This document shows, piece by piece, positions 44,101 to 52,237 of a stretch of 64,000 nt of DNA (positions within the stretch are counted from its first letter, which is position 1; every line of letters begins with the position of its first letter). The notes beneath the pieces are model-generated. The model was given only the letters and a program-made list of their open reading frames with translations. It searched no databases and had not been told where the DNA came from. Where the stretch lies: NCBI RefSeq assembly GCF_014649875.1, contig NZ_BMTW01000016.1, positions 1 through 64,000 on the forward strand. The letters are read 5' to 3'. This DNA is from Streptomyces rubiginosohelvolus (GTDB lineage: Bacteria > Actinomycetota > Actinomycetes > Streptomycetales > Streptomycetaceae). Position numbers and translations under genes: made by a program.

Positions 44101-44736
44101 GAGGTGGGGGCCGTAGGCGGGGGCGACGGCGGCGTTGCGGCGGAGCAGGGCGTCCAGGGTGTCGTCCGTGCCCCGGGTGATCGGGAGGGCGAGGCCGGCC
44201 GCCTCGTGCGGGGCCGTGAGGGTGGTGGTGAGGATGCCGAGGACCGCACCGGTGGCCGGGTCGGTCACCGGTCCGCCGATGGCCGCGCCGCCGGAGCGCA
44301 GGGCGTCGCGCCCGTCGGTGCCGAGGGCCAGCTCCAGGGCGGCGGGGACCGGATGGCCGACGCCGTCCGGCGCGGTGTACGTGGCGGGGGTGGTGCCGAG
44401 CACGCGGGCCTCGCGCCGTCCGTGGGCGGCGATGTCGACGTAACCCCCGGGCTCGGCGCGGTCGCGTCCGGCGATGGGGAGCGGTTCGGCGTCGAGGGCG
44501 TCGGGTCCGCCGGTGCGCAGGAGGGCGAGGCCGAGGGCGGGGAGCGCGGTGATGTCGTCGGGGGCGACGGAGCAGGTGCGGCCGCCCGTGCCGTGCAGGA
44601 GGAGCGGGCCCGGGGAGACGACGGCCTGATGGGCGGTGACGACCGTGCCGCGCTCGTCCGCGACGAATCCCGTCCCTCGCGGCCGGCCGGCCTGATCGCA
44701 GATTTTTACCAGCTTCGACCGGTCCCCACTGCCCAT
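41194..44736 (-). CDS. Trypsin-like pseudoprotease fused to a P-loop NTPase with helical-repeat C-terminus
   Basis: The protein has 1180 residues. Residues 1 to about 190 have a trypsin/HtrA-like fold: the His is kept (TAHQAV, His36). Where the Asp is expected there is Gly (ALGLALLRT, Gly69), and where the Ser is expected there is Ile (AAIGGPV, Ile153), so it looks catalytically dead. A P-loop NTPase (NACHT/STAND-like) follows with GAPGTGRTT at residues 262-270, in which Arg268 replaces the usual lysine, and Walker B LLVVLDGPEE. The rest is Leu/Ala/Arg-rich helical repeats. It lies between truB and ribF. The function is unknown; sensing or scaffolding is plausible. Confidence 0.75.
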   Translation of the reverse strand: MGSGDRSKLVKICDQAGRPRGTGFVADERGTVVTAHQAVVSPGPLLLHGTGGRTCSVAPDDITALPALGLALLRTGGPDALDAEPLPIAGRDRAEPGGYVDIAAHGRREARVLGTTPATYTAPDGVGHPVPAALELALGTDGRDALRSGGAAIGGPVTDPATGAVLGILTTTLTAPHEAAGLALPITRGTDDTLDALLRRNAAVAPAYGPHLNLAGALQLTATSVASADGPKARTAPVERADVHAELAAFAAGTGLVLGLVGAPGTGRTTELAALAARRADGAPAPTLWLRGADLLAEDVSIADAASRTLTRSARIVTAAGAHGDMSTATPERVAKLAADAGHPLLVVLDGPEEMPPLLAHRLADWTRATLGWLRENTVRLVVACRPEHWETAGALWPPDALHRPHRPARRLPPALRLSDLTPEQAESAKEAYGIPPTALAPGHDRHPLTLRLLADVRAALPPGVPGRPDTEDVFGAHLDLLCVRAAVRIAAAADEQPRGAAVRRLAARVAGQVHEAARRCLGPGQGELDRAAFEEIFPWRTGWASAVLTEGLLVPAGAGYRFAHEELGDWVQGAHLDLDAALRSLVHRWHRGSGGTVRPPSAEGEPRSLPVPRHRIGPVIQAMVLLGRRQGTAALAHRMADLIEALDRLWTDEGPRDEDAAWWAAHLLNGSLLRVADARPYLGVLRVLAGRITRRSAAPEGPGDLGAYGEFGPWFWRRLRLPEEDRIDLLRRLVPADGLPRTDGDERYLDAVARRLALDAPAVQPLLCRWFTDERPLLVGPDAPDVPLRPTVAAAAQALLYARRELDLDGLADALIATPHTRAGELLAALAEDEPTALCRAVERWARDEDRPARRSAAARYAGLLQQRVTAEGDRALLRSAAEILLERPEDAGLHAAAHTLLVRDPKARGRHLPGALRAFAAGDPRLPVELLAEVFPSHQEPVLAALRTRLARPGDGGGAVLRALAGLDTPALALHVAGLVREYIDAHPDDGTHAAEYVDLRLEHGPAARALLLPLVTGLLRDRPAPPPVRAALAAVLAGPGSADSRPLRAELLEVLLEFEQTTGRNPDVLEALLRAAALGSERRPEIRTRALVHRTGMLLVRTPEGAARFDRGLVECAREVPGFAALVTRWLGDAPEEWAAVVGPSARRTVEALETSRPSMPMPMQAAGREHGSLRPA

Positions 44737-44885
44737 GGTCCGACGGTAGGCCGCCGGTGATCGCCCGGAGCGCGCGGACGGGGAAAGCGCCCCCCGCGCC
44801 CCCGCTGTTCACTCCGAGCGCCCGTCCAATGGGGTGAATAAGCGTGACCCCCGAGGAGCAGGGATGGTGCCGGGGAGGGAAAGGG

Positions 44886-44924
44886 GTGGAGCGGGCACCG
44901 GTTGGGGGGTGGTGCCCGCTCCAC
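44886..44924 (-). terminator. Terminator after truB
   Basis: A perfect 14-bp stem (44886-44899 with 44911-44924) with a G-rich 11-base loop lies 59 bases past the truB stop. It ends the nusA-infB-truB transcription unit. Confidence 0.8.
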
Positions 44925-44983
44925 GACATGCGGTCGGCGCGTGGGCGACAGGCAGTCAGCGAGTCTGCCGGACACGCCTCGGG

Positions 44984-45883
44984 TCAGGCGAAGACGGCGA
45001 GGCTCTTGGCCTTGCCCTTCTCCTCCTCGACGAGCACGAGGAACGTGCCGTCGGGCCCGAAGACCGCGACCGGCCCCGGCGGGTAGGCGGGCATGTCCAG
45101 CCGTACGCCGTTGAGGAGCAGCTTGGCGCGCTTCTCGTCGACGTCCCAGCGGGGGAAGGCCGCGTTCGCCGCGTCGGCGACCGGCATCACGGTCAGCTCC
45201 TCCTGGTGCTGGTCCAGGGTGCGGGCCGCGTCCAGCCCGTACGGGCCGACCCGGGTGCGGCGCAGCGCGGTCAGGTGGCCGCCGACGCCGAGTCCGGCGC
45301 CCAGGTCGCGGGCCAGCGCCCGGATGTACGTCCCCGAGGAGCAGACGACGGAGACGACGAGGTCCATGACGGGGGTGCCGTCCTCGGCGACGGCCTCGCG
45401 GACGTCGTAGACGCGGAAGGAGGAGACGGTCACCGGGCGGGCCGGGATCTCGAACTCCTCGCCGCCGCGCACCCGCGCGTAGGACCGCTTGCCGTCGATC
45501 TTGATGGCGCTGACCTTGGACGGCACCTGCATGATCGCGCCGGTCAGCGCGGCCACCCCGGCGTCGATGCCCTCCCGGGTCACCTCGGAGGCGTCCGTGG
45601 ACGAGGTGATCTCGCCCTCGGCGTCGTCGGTGACGGTGTCCTGGCCGAGCCGGATCGTGCCGAGATACTCCTTCTCGGTCAGGGCGAGGTGGCCCAGGAG
45701 CTTGGTGGCCCGCTGGACGCCGAGCACCAGGACCCCCGTCGCCATCGGGTCCAGCGTGCCGGCGTGGCCGACGCGTCGCGTACGGGCGATGCCGCGCATC
45801 TTGGCGACGACGTCGTGCGAAGTGAAGCCGGACGGCTTGTCGACGATGACAAGGCCGTCCGGCGTGGTGGTCTGCTCGGTCAT
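44984..45883 (-). CDS. truB: tRNA pseudouridine(55) synthase
   Basis: TruB makes pseudouridine 55 in the T-loop of tRNAs. The 299-residue protein has the KPSGFTSHDVV start and RRVGHAGTLDPMATGVL, containing the catalytic Asp. It also has the YIRALARDLGAGLG block and a C-terminal PUA-like part. The ATG overlaps the rbfA stop by 4 bp (ATGA), so the two are translationally coupled in the infB-region operon. Confidence 0.97.
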   Translation of the reverse strand: MTEQTTTPDGLVIVDKPSGFTSHDVVAKMRGIARTRRVGHAGTLDPMATGVLVLGVQRATKLLGHLALTEKEYLGTIRLGQDTVTDDAEGEITSSTDASEVTREGIDAGVAALTGAIMQVPSKVSAIKIDGKRSYARVRGGEEFEIPARPVTVSSFRVYDVREAVAEDGTPVMDLVVSVVCSSGTYIRALARDLGAGLGVGGHLTALRRTRVGPYGLDAARTLDQHQEELTVMPVADAANAAFPRWDVDEKRAKLLLNGVRLDMPAYPPGPVAVFGPDGTFLVLVEEEKGKAKSLAVFA

Positions 45884-46362
45884 GCGGAGGCGGGGCCCTC
45901 GTTCTTGTCGGTCGAGCCGGGGGTGTCCGCCTCGTCGTCCTCGTCCTCGGGCTTGCGGTACGGGTCGGCCTCACCGGCGTACGTCGCTCCGGTGGAGACC
46001 TGGCGCACCTCCGCGTCCTTGGCCCGCGCCTTGTCGAGGAGGTCCTCGATGGTGCGGGCGTTGTCCGGGAGGGCGTCCGGCACGAAGGCCAGGGTCGGCG
46101 TGAACCGCACCCCGGTCTGCCGGCCCACCTCGGAGCGCAGAACGCCCTTGGCGCTCTCCAGCGCGGCCGCGGAGGCCGCGCGCTCCTCGTCGTCGCCGTA
46201 GACCGTGTAGAAGACCGTGGCCTCCCGCAGGTCGCCGGTGACCCGGGCGTCCGTGATCGTCACGAATCCCAGCCGCGGATCCTTGATTCGCCGGTCCAGG
46301 GTCTCCGCGACCACGACCTGGATGCGATCGGCCAGCTTGCGGGCCCGCGCGTTGTCGGTCAC
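45880..46362 (-). CDS. rbfA: 30S ribosome-binding factor A
   Basis: RbfA helps mature the 5' end of 16S rRNA and 30S subunits. The 160-residue protein has a KH-like domain (RKLADRIQVVVAETLDRRIKDPRLGFVTITDARVTGDLREATVFYTV region). The acidic C-terminal tail (about residues 125-160) is longer than in E. coli. The GTG start lies 36 bases after the DUF503 gene. It is coupled to truB by a 4-bp overlap. Confidence 0.96.
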   Translation of the reverse strand: MTDNARARKLADRIQVVVAETLDRRIKDPRLGFVTITDARVTGDLREATVFYTVYGDDEERAASAAALESAKGVLRSEVGRQTGVRFTPTLAFVPDALPDNARTIEDLLDKARAKDAEVRQVSTGATYAGEADPYRKPEDEDDEADTPGSTDKNEGPASA

Positions 46363-46398
46363 CGGTCCGTCACTCTTCCTTCTGATTTCGCTCGACTG

Positions 46399-46692
46399 TC
46401 AGTCTTCGTCAGTGTGCAGCCGCCGTCTGACCGACAGCAGCTCCACCTCGGGGCGTCCCGCGACCAGCCGCTCGCAGCGGTCCAGCACGTCCGTGAGGTG
46501 TCCGGTGTCACCGGAGACCACGGCAAGGCCGATCTCGGCCCTGCGGTGGAGATTCTGCCCGCCGGTCTCGGCCACACTCACCGCGAACTTGCGCTGGAGT
46601 TCGGCGACGATCGGGCGGACGACGGAACGCTTCTCCTTCAACGACCGTACGTCGCCGAGGAGCAGATCGAAGGACAGGGTCCCCACATACAT
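46399..46692 (-). CDS. DUF503 family protein
   Basis: The 97-residue protein matches DUF503 (YlxP family), with an alpha/beta ferredoxin-like pattern: MYVGTLSFDLLLGDVRSLKEKRSVVRPIV, then the NLHRRAEIGLAVV strand. The gene is usually found between infB and rbfA in actinobacteria and Firmicutes, as here. Its molecular role is unproven, though its position points to translation or ribosome biogenesis. It lies 177 bases downstream of infB. Confidence 0.88.
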   Translation of the reverse strand: MYVGTLSFDLLLGDVRSLKEKRSVVRPIVAELQRKFAVSVAETGGQNLHRRAEIGLAVVSGDTGHLTDVLDRCERLVAGRPEVELLSVRRRLHTDED

Positions 46693-46869
46693 GTGTGTCC
46701 GGATGTCCCGCCGGTTCGGGTTCGTGCCCCGCCAGAGCTTGCCGGGGACATCAGAACCGTACCGGAACGGCCGGAGCCGATCGACGGAAATACGACCCGT
46801 CGACCGGCCCCGACCGTGGTGGCCGGGTTCCGGGAGCGGACTCCCGGAACCCCGCCGAATCCGCGCGGA

Positions 46870-49800
46870 TCAGCCTCGCGGCTTCTCGCGCATCTCGTAC
46901 GTCGCGATGACGTCGTCGATCTTGATGTCGTTGAAGTTTCCGAGGTTGATACCGCCCTCGAAGCCTTCGCGGATCTCGGTGACGTCGTCCTTGAAGCGGC
47001 GCAGACCGGAGATGTTGAGGTTCTCCGCGATGACCTTGCCATCGCGCAGCAGGCGCGCCTTGGTGTTGCGCTTGACCTCGCCGGAGCGGACCAGCACACC
47101 GGCGATGTTGCCCAGCTTGGACGAGCGGAAGATCTCGCGGATCTCCGCCGTGCCGAGCTCGACCTCTTCGTACTCCGGCTTGAGCAGGCCCTTGAGGGCC
47201 GCTTCGATCTCTTCGATCGCCTGGTAGATGACCGAGTAGTACCGGACGTCCACGCCTTCGCGCTCGGCCATCTGCTCGGCACGCCCTGCGGCGCGCACGT
47301 TGAAGCCGATCACGATGGCGTCGGAACCCGTCGCCAGGTTGATGTCCGACTCGGTGACCGCACCCACACCGCGGTGCAGGATCCGGATGTCGACCTCTTC
47401 ACCGACGTCGAGCTGGAGCAGCGAGGACTCGAGAGCCTCCACCGAACCGGACGCGTCGCCCTTGATGATGAGGTTGAGCTCCTGGACCAGACCGGCCTTG
47501 AGCGCCTCGTCCAGGTTCTCCAGGGAGAACCGGACGCCCTTGCGGGCGAAGTTGGCGTTGCGCTCACGAGCGGCGCGCTTCTCGGCGATCTGACGGGCCG
47601 TACGGTCCTCGTCGACCACCAGGAGGTTGTCGCCGGCGCCCGGGACGTTGGTGAGACCGAGCACCAGGACGGGGGTCGAGGGACCCGCTTCCTGGACGTT
47701 CTGACCGTTGTCGTCGAGCATGGCGCGGACGCGGCCGTACGCGTCGCCGACGACAACCGTGTCGCCGATGCGCAGCGTTCCGCGCTGGACCAGGACGGTC
47801 GAGACGGCACCGCGACCGCGGTCGAGGTGGGACTCGATCGCAATACCCTGCGCGTCCTGGTCGGGGTTGGCCCGCAGGTCGAGCGAGGCGTCAGCGGTGA
47901 GGACGACGGCCTCCAGCAGCGCCTCGATGTTGAGGCCCTGCTTGGCGGAGATGTCGACGAACATGGTGTCGCCGCCGTACTCCTCGGCCACCAGACCGAA
48001 CTCGGTGAGCTGACCGCGCACCTTGGTCGGGTCGGCGCCCTCGACGTCGATCTTGTTGACCGCGACCACGATCGGCACCTCGGCCGCCTTGGCGTGGTTC
48101 AGCGCCTCGATCGTCTGGGGCATCACACCGTCGTTGGCCGCCACCACGAGGATCGCGATGTCGGTCGACTTCGCACCACGGGCACGCATGGCGGTGAACG
48201 CCTCGTGACCCGGGGTGTCGATGAAGGTGATCTTGCGGTCCTCGCCGTTGACCTCGGAGGAGACCTGGTAGGCACCGATGTGCTGGGTGATGCCACCGGC
48301 CTCGCCCGCGACCACGTTGGTCTTGCGGATCGCGTCGAGGAGTCGGGTCTTACCGTGGTCGACGTGACCCATGACGGTCACGACCGGCGGACGGGAGACC
48401 AGAGCCTCTTCGCCGCCCTCGTCCTCGCCGAACTCGATGTCGAAGGACTCGAGCAGCTCGCGGTCCTCCTCCTCGGGGCTGACGATCTCCAGGACGTAGT
48501 TCATCTCCTCGGCGAGAAGCCGGAGCGTCTCGTCGGAAACGGACTGCGTGGCGGTGACCATCTCGCCGAGGTTCATCATCACGGCGACGAGCGACGCCGG
48601 GTTGGCGTTGATCTTCTCCGCGAAGTCGGTGAGCGAGGCGCCGCGCGACAGCCGGACGGCCTGTCCGTTGCCGCGGGGCAGCATGACGCCGCCGACCGAC
48701 GGGGCCTGCATGGCCTCGTACTCCTGGCGCCTCTGCCGCTTCGACTTACGGCCACGACGCGCCGGACCGCCGGGACGGCCGAACGCACCCTGCGTGCCAC
48801 CGCGGCCACCGGGACCACCCGGACGGCCACCGAAGCCGGGACGACCGCCGAAGCCGCCGCCGCCACCGGGACGACCGGCACCGCCGCCGCCCCCACCGGG
48901 ACCGGCCGGACGGCCGGCGAAGCCGCCGCCACCGCCGCCACCGGGACGACCGGCGAAGCCGCCGCCGCCGGGACGACCGCCACCGGCACCGCCGGGACGA
49001 CCGCCACCACCGGGACCGCGGCCACCGCCGCCGGGACCGGGACGCGGGCCGGCAGCGGGACGCTGCGGCATCATGCCCGGGTTCGGGCGGTTACCGGCGG
49101 GACCGCCGCCGGGACGCGGAGCCTGCGGACGGGGCATGCCGCCCGGAGTGGGACGGGCACCGCCCTGACCCTGACCGCCCTGGGGGCGCGGGGCGCCACC
49201 GGGGCCGCCCTGCGGACGCGGGGCGCCGGGGCGCTCCGAGCCGCCACCGGGGCGCGGGGCACCGCCGGGACGGGGCGCCGAGGGGCGCGCCATGCCGGTG
49301 GAGCCGCCGGAGGTGAAGGGGTTGTTGCCCGGACGGGGACCGGCCGGACGGGCGCCGCCGGGGCGCGGGGCGCCCTGGCCGGCGGGACGCGCGGGGCGGT
49401 CGCCGCCACGCTCGCCACCACGGCCGCCGTCACGCTGGCCACCGTCGCGCTGACCGCCGGCCGGAGCCGGACGGGCGGGCGCGGGACGGGGGCCGGGGGT
49501 GGCGCCTGCGGGACGCGGGGCCTGCGGGGCGGCCGGACGCTCGGGCGCCGGAGCCGAGAACTCGGCGGCCGGGACCGGGGTCACCGGGGCCGCCTTCGGC
49601 GCGGGCTTCGGGCCCGGACGGGGGCCCGCCGACGGCGCGGAGGGCGCTGCCGGGGTGCTGCTGGGGGCCTCGGCGGCGGCCGGCTTGGGGGCCGGGGCGC
49701 CGGGCTTCGGGGCAGCGGGACGTGCCGCAGCGGCCGGGGAGGGCGCTGCGGGCTTAGCGGGCGTCGCCTTACGGGGCGCGCCAGGCTTGGCAGCGGACTT

Positions 49801-49974
49801 GCCGGCGTTGCCGCCGGGCCCCTGCAGTGCGTCGGTCAACTTGCGTACAACCGGCGCCTCGATCGTCGAGGACGCCGAACGGACGAATTCACCGAGTTCT
49901 TGGAGCTTGGCCATGACGACCTTGCTCTCGACGCCGAACTCCTTGGCGAGTTCGTATACCCGGACCTTAGCCAC
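46870..49974 (-). CDS. infB: Translation initiation factor IF-2
   Basis: IF-2 is the GTPase that brings initiator tRNA to the 30S subunit. The 1034-residue protein has an N-terminal IF2_N domain (MAKVRVYELAKEFGV), then a Gly/Pro/Ala/Arg-rich linker (about residues 55-410) with many RPGG repeats. The second IF2_N, the GTPase (VTVMGHVDHGKT near residue 530, DTPGHEAF, NKID, SAKQG) and C-terminal beta-barrel domains follow. The linker is longer than in E. coli, as usual for Streptomyces. The GTG start has AAAAGGAG upstream, preceded by a small hairpin and a repeated mini-ORF leader. Confidence 0.98.
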   Translation of the reverse strand: MAKVRVYELAKEFGVESKVVMAKLQELGEFVRSASSTIEAPVVRKLTDALQGPGGNAGKSAAKPGAPRKATPAKPAAPSPAAAARPAAPKPGAPAPKPAAAEAPSSTPAAPSAPSAGPRPGPKPAPKAAPVTPVPAAEFSAPAPERPAAPQAPRPAGATPGPRPAPARPAPAGGQRDGGQRDGGRGGERGGDRPARPAGQGAPRPGGARPAGPRPGNNPFTSGGSTGMARPSAPRPGGAPRPGGGSERPGAPRPQGGPGGAPRPQGGQGQGGARPTPGGMPRPQAPRPGGGPAGNRPNPGMMPQRPAAGPRPGPGGGGRGPGGGGRPGGAGGGRPGGGGFAGRPGGGGGGGFAGRPAGPGGGGGGAGRPGGGGGFGGRPGFGGRPGGPGGRGGTQGAFGRPGGPARRGRKSKRQRRQEYEAMQAPSVGGVMLPRGNGQAVRLSRGASLTDFAEKINANPASLVAVMMNLGEMVTATQSVSDETLRLLAEEMNYVLEIVSPEEEDRELLESFDIEFGEDEGGEEALVSRPPVVTVMGHVDHGKTRLLDAIRKTNVVAGEAGGITQHIGAYQVSSEVNGEDRKITFIDTPGHEAFTAMRARGAKSTDIAILVVAANDGVMPQTIEALNHAKAAEVPIVVAVNKIDVEGADPTKVRGQLTEFGLVAEEYGGDTMFVDISAKQGLNIEALLEAVVLTADASLDLRANPDQDAQGIAIESHLDRGRGAVSTVLVQRGTLRIGDTVVVGDAYGRVRAMLDDNGQNVQEAGPSTPVLVLGLTNVPGAGDNLLVVDEDRTARQIAEKRAARERNANFARKGVRFSLENLDEALKAGLVQELNLIIKGDASGSVEALESSLLQLDVGEEVDIRILHRGVGAVTESDINLATGSDAIVIGFNVRAAGRAEQMAEREGVDVRYYSVIYQAIEEIEAALKGLLKPEYEEVELGTAEIREIFRSSKLGNIAGVLVRSGEVKRNTKARLLRDGKVIAENLNISGLRRFKDDVTEIREGFEGGINLGNFNDIKIDDVIATYEMREKPRG

Positions 49975-49987
49975 TTCGCTCCTTTTA

Positions 49988-50008
49988 GGTCCGGGTTACC
50001 GCCGGACC
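49988..50008 (-). promoter_or_regulatory. Small hairpin just upstream of the infB ribosome binding site
   Basis: A 7-bp stem (49988-49994 with 50002-50008) with a 7-base loop ends immediately before the infB ribosome binding site. It could modulate infB translation or protect the message end. Confidence 0.45.
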
Positions 50009-50015
50009 GTCGCTA

Positions 50016-50058
50016 CTTCATGGGCGTACTCATCGCGTACTCATCGAGTGCTCATCGC
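50016..50058 (-). promoter_or_regulatory. infB leader with three tandem mini-ORFs
   Basis: On the minus strand an 11-base unit (GCGATGAGTAC-like, forward copies at 50026-50036, 50037-50047 and 50048-50058) is repeated three times. Each unit has an ATG. The first two mini-ORFs read Met-Ser-Thr-Arg-stop and overlap the next ATG as ATGA; the third reads Met-Ser-Thr-Pro-Met-Lys-stop. They are about 45-90 bases upstream of infB. Translation has not been shown and the first lacks a good ribosome binding site. Confidence 0.4.
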
Positions 50059-50122
50059 AATCTCGACCTACTTCCAACTCGCGAGGTACCTGACCGCACG
50101 GGGTCCCGTGCCGTTCACTTTC

Positions 50123-50401
50123 TTACGGTGTCACCCGTTCGACGAACCGCGTGAGTGCCGCGGTGTCGAACGGCCCCTTGGCCTTGAAGGCCCGGGGGAA
50201 CGCCCGGCGGCGAACCGCCAGGTCGAGACAGACAGAGGTGGGGTGCACATATGCACCCCGGCCGGGCAGCGTACCGCGTGGATCAGGGGCGCAGGCGCCC
50301 TCGTCCACCACGATGCGCAGCAGCTCGCTCTTGGTCACTCGCTCCCGGCATCCCACACAGGTTCGCTCGGGGCAAGCGCGGGCTTGCGTCCGGCCAGACA
50401 C
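50123..50401 (-). CDS. ylxR: YlxR (DUF448) RNA-binding protein
   Basis: The 92-residue protein is of the YlxR/DUF448 family with the conserved ERTCVGCRERV motif near the N-terminus, the PGRGAYVH segment and a basic C-terminal helix. Members bind RNA or RNase P components in other bacteria, and the exact role is open. The GTG start is used. It sits between nusA and infB, its standard place, 113 bases after nusA and 148 bases before infB. A short inverted repeat (50096-50102 with 50105-50111) lies in the spacer to infB. Confidence 0.93.
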   Translation of the reverse strand: MSGRTQARACPERTCVGCRERVTKSELLRIVVDEGACAPDPRGTLPGRGAYVHPTSVCLDLAVRRRAFPRAFKAKGPFDTAALTRFVERVTP

Positions 50402-50514
50402 GGTTAAGTCTACCTCCCCGTACCGACCTCACCCCTTTGGGGCAAAAATCGAACGGATGTTGTCGTGATCTCAGCGGCGTGCGTCCAAGATCTATTCCCT
50501 GGAGCGGCTTCGGG

Positions 50515-51555
50515 TCAACGCCTTTCCGAGCGCTCCCGGGCCCGCTCGGCCCGCTCGCGGTCGGCGTTCTCCCGCTCCTCGTCCGTCTCGGTGTCCGGCC
50601 GGATGTCGATCCGCCAGCCGGTGAGGCGGGCGGCGAGGCGGGCGTTCTGCCCCTCCTTACCGATCGCCAGGGACAGCTGGTAGTCCGGCACGGTGACGCG
50701 GGCGGAGCGCGCGCCGAGGTCGACGACCTCGACCTTGCTCACCCGGGCGGGCGAGAGCGCGTTGGCGACCATCTCGGCCGGGTCGTCGGACCAGTCCACG
50801 ATGTCGATCTTCTCGCCGTGCAGCTCGGCCATCACGTTGCGCACCCGGCTGCCCATCGGGCCGATGCAGGCGCCCTTGGGGTTCAGTCCCGCACGGGTGG
50901 AGCGAACCGCGATCTTGGTGCGGTGACCGGCCTCGCGGGCGATGGCCTCGATGACCACCGAGCCGTCCGCGATCTCCGGGACCTCCAGCGCGAAGAGCTT
51001 CTTCACCAGGTTGGGGTGGGTGCGCGAGAGCGTCACCGACGGGCCGCGGACGCCCTTGGCGACCCGGACGACGTACGTACGCAGACGCAGGCCGTGGGTG
51101 TACTCCTCGCCCGGGACCTGCTCCTGCACCGGCAGGATGGCTTCCAGCTTGCCGATGTCGACCAGGACGTTCTTGGGGTCCTTGCCCTGCTGGACGACGC
51201 CGGTGACGACATCGCCCTCGTGTCCGGCGTACTCGCCGAAGGTCTTGTCGTCCTCGGCGTCGCGCAGCCGCTGCAGGATGACCTGCTTGGCGGTGGTCGC
51301 GGCGATACGGCCGAATCCGGAGGGGGTGTCGTCGAACTCCTTGGGCTCCTGGCCCTCTTCGAGGTCGGCCGGGTCCTCCTTGGCCCACACGGTGACGTGG
51401 CCGTTCTCGTCGAGCTTCACGCGCGCGCGGCGGTAGCTGCCGTCGGTGCGGTGGTACGCGATGAGGAGGGCCGACTCGATCGCCCCGACGAGCACGTCGA
51501 AGGGGATCTCCTTGTCCTGCGCCAAGCCCTTCAGAAGCTTCACATCGATGTCCAC
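50515..51555 (-). CDS. nusA: Transcription termination/antitermination factor NusA
   Basis: NusA binds RNA polymerase and nascent RNA to control pausing, termination and rRNA antitermination. The 346-residue protein has the N-terminal polymerase-binding domain, an S1 domain (GDVVTGVVQQGKDPKNVLVDIG) and two KH domains (GACIGPMGSRVRNVMAEL; LAIGKEGQNARLAARLTGW). A charged Arg/Glu tail ends it, and the C-terminal acidic repeats of E. coli are absent, as usual in Gram-positives. The GTG start is 2 bases after the rimP stop. Confidence 0.97.
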   Translation of the reverse strand: MDIDVKLLKGLAQDKEIPFDVLVGAIESALLIAYHRTDGSYRRARVKLDENGHVTVWAKEDPADLEEGQEPKEFDDTPSGFGRIAATTAKQVILQRLRDAEDDKTFGEYAGHEGDVVTGVVQQGKDPKNVLVDIGKLEAILPVQEQVPGEEYTHGLRLRTYVVRVAKGVRGPSVTLSRTHPNLVKKLFALEVPEIADGSVVIEAIAREAGHRTKIAVRSTRAGLNPKGACIGPMGSRVRNVMAELHGEKIDIVDWSDDPAEMVANALSPARVSKVEVVDLGARSARVTVPDYQLSLAIGKEGQNARLAARLTGWRIDIRPDTETDEERENADRERAERARERSERR

Positions 51556-51557
51556 GG

Positions 51558-52061
51558 CTACGCCTCCTCTTCCTTCTTGTCCTTGCGGTTGAATTCGATC
51601 TCCACGCGCGCCTTGGCGATCTCGTCGAAGGCGAGGCGGCGGGCGGTGGGCTTGCGGCCCTTGACGCCGGGCACTTCGAGGTCGAGCCCGTCCTCGTCGA
51701 CGGCGAGGATGCGGGCGACCAGCTCACCGGAGCCGTCGCCGGTCAGATGGAATCTGGCCAGCCGGCCGGTGGCGCGTACGTAGTGGCGGTGCTCGGTCAG
51801 CGGGCGGTCCGCGCCGGGGGAGCTGACTTCGAGGACGTACTCGCCCTCGCCCATCGCGTCGGTCTCGTCCAGCTTCTGGGAGATCGCGCGGCTCAGCTCC
51901 GCACAGGCGTCCAGCTCGACGCCCTCGTCGGAGTCCACGATGATCCGCAGCACTCCCCGTCGGCCGGCCCGGGACACCTCGATCTCCTCGAGGTCCAGCT
52001 CCTGCGCGCTGACGAGCGGTTCCAGCAGCCCGCGCAGCCTCTCGCTCTGGGTGGTGCTCAT
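51558..52061 (-). CDS. rimP: Ribosome maturation factor RimP
   Basis: RimP assists 30S assembly. The 167-residue protein has the two RimP domains, with GVLRIIVDSDEGVELDACAELSRAIS and YVLEVSSPGADRPLTEHRHYVRATGR as the diagnostic blocks. GAGGAG lies 8 bases before the ATG. It is the first gene of the rimP-nusA-ylxR-infB-DUF503-rbfA-truB run and is divergent from a lipoprotein gene, with a shared 176-base promoter region. Confidence 0.96.
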   Translation of the reverse strand: MSTTQSERLRGLLEPLVSAQELDLEEIEVSRAGRRGVLRIIVDSDEGVELDACAELSRAISQKLDETDAMGEGEYVLEVSSPGADRPLTEHRHYVRATGRLARFHLTGDGSGELVARILAVDEDGLDLEVPGVKGRKPTARRLAFDEIAKARVEIEFNRKDKKEEEA

Positions 52062-52237
52062 CCGGGTGACTCCTCGGCCGCGTGTGCTGTTGTGGGGATC
52101 GTCGTGCGTCAGGTCAAAGGGTATCCGGTCGCCAGGGGTGTTGCCGTCCGCCTGCCGCTCGGCCGCGGGTACGCTCGCCTGCGGTGATCACATCAGGACA
52201 GATCCTGTCAGGACCGGTCCAGGCCCGAAGGAGAAAC

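Noticed and set aside
41219..44929. 1236-codon frame inside the pseudoprotease-NTPase gene
   Set aside because: Same-strand shadow made almost wholly of Arg, Pro and Gly; the 1180-residue frame has domain motifs and balanced composition.
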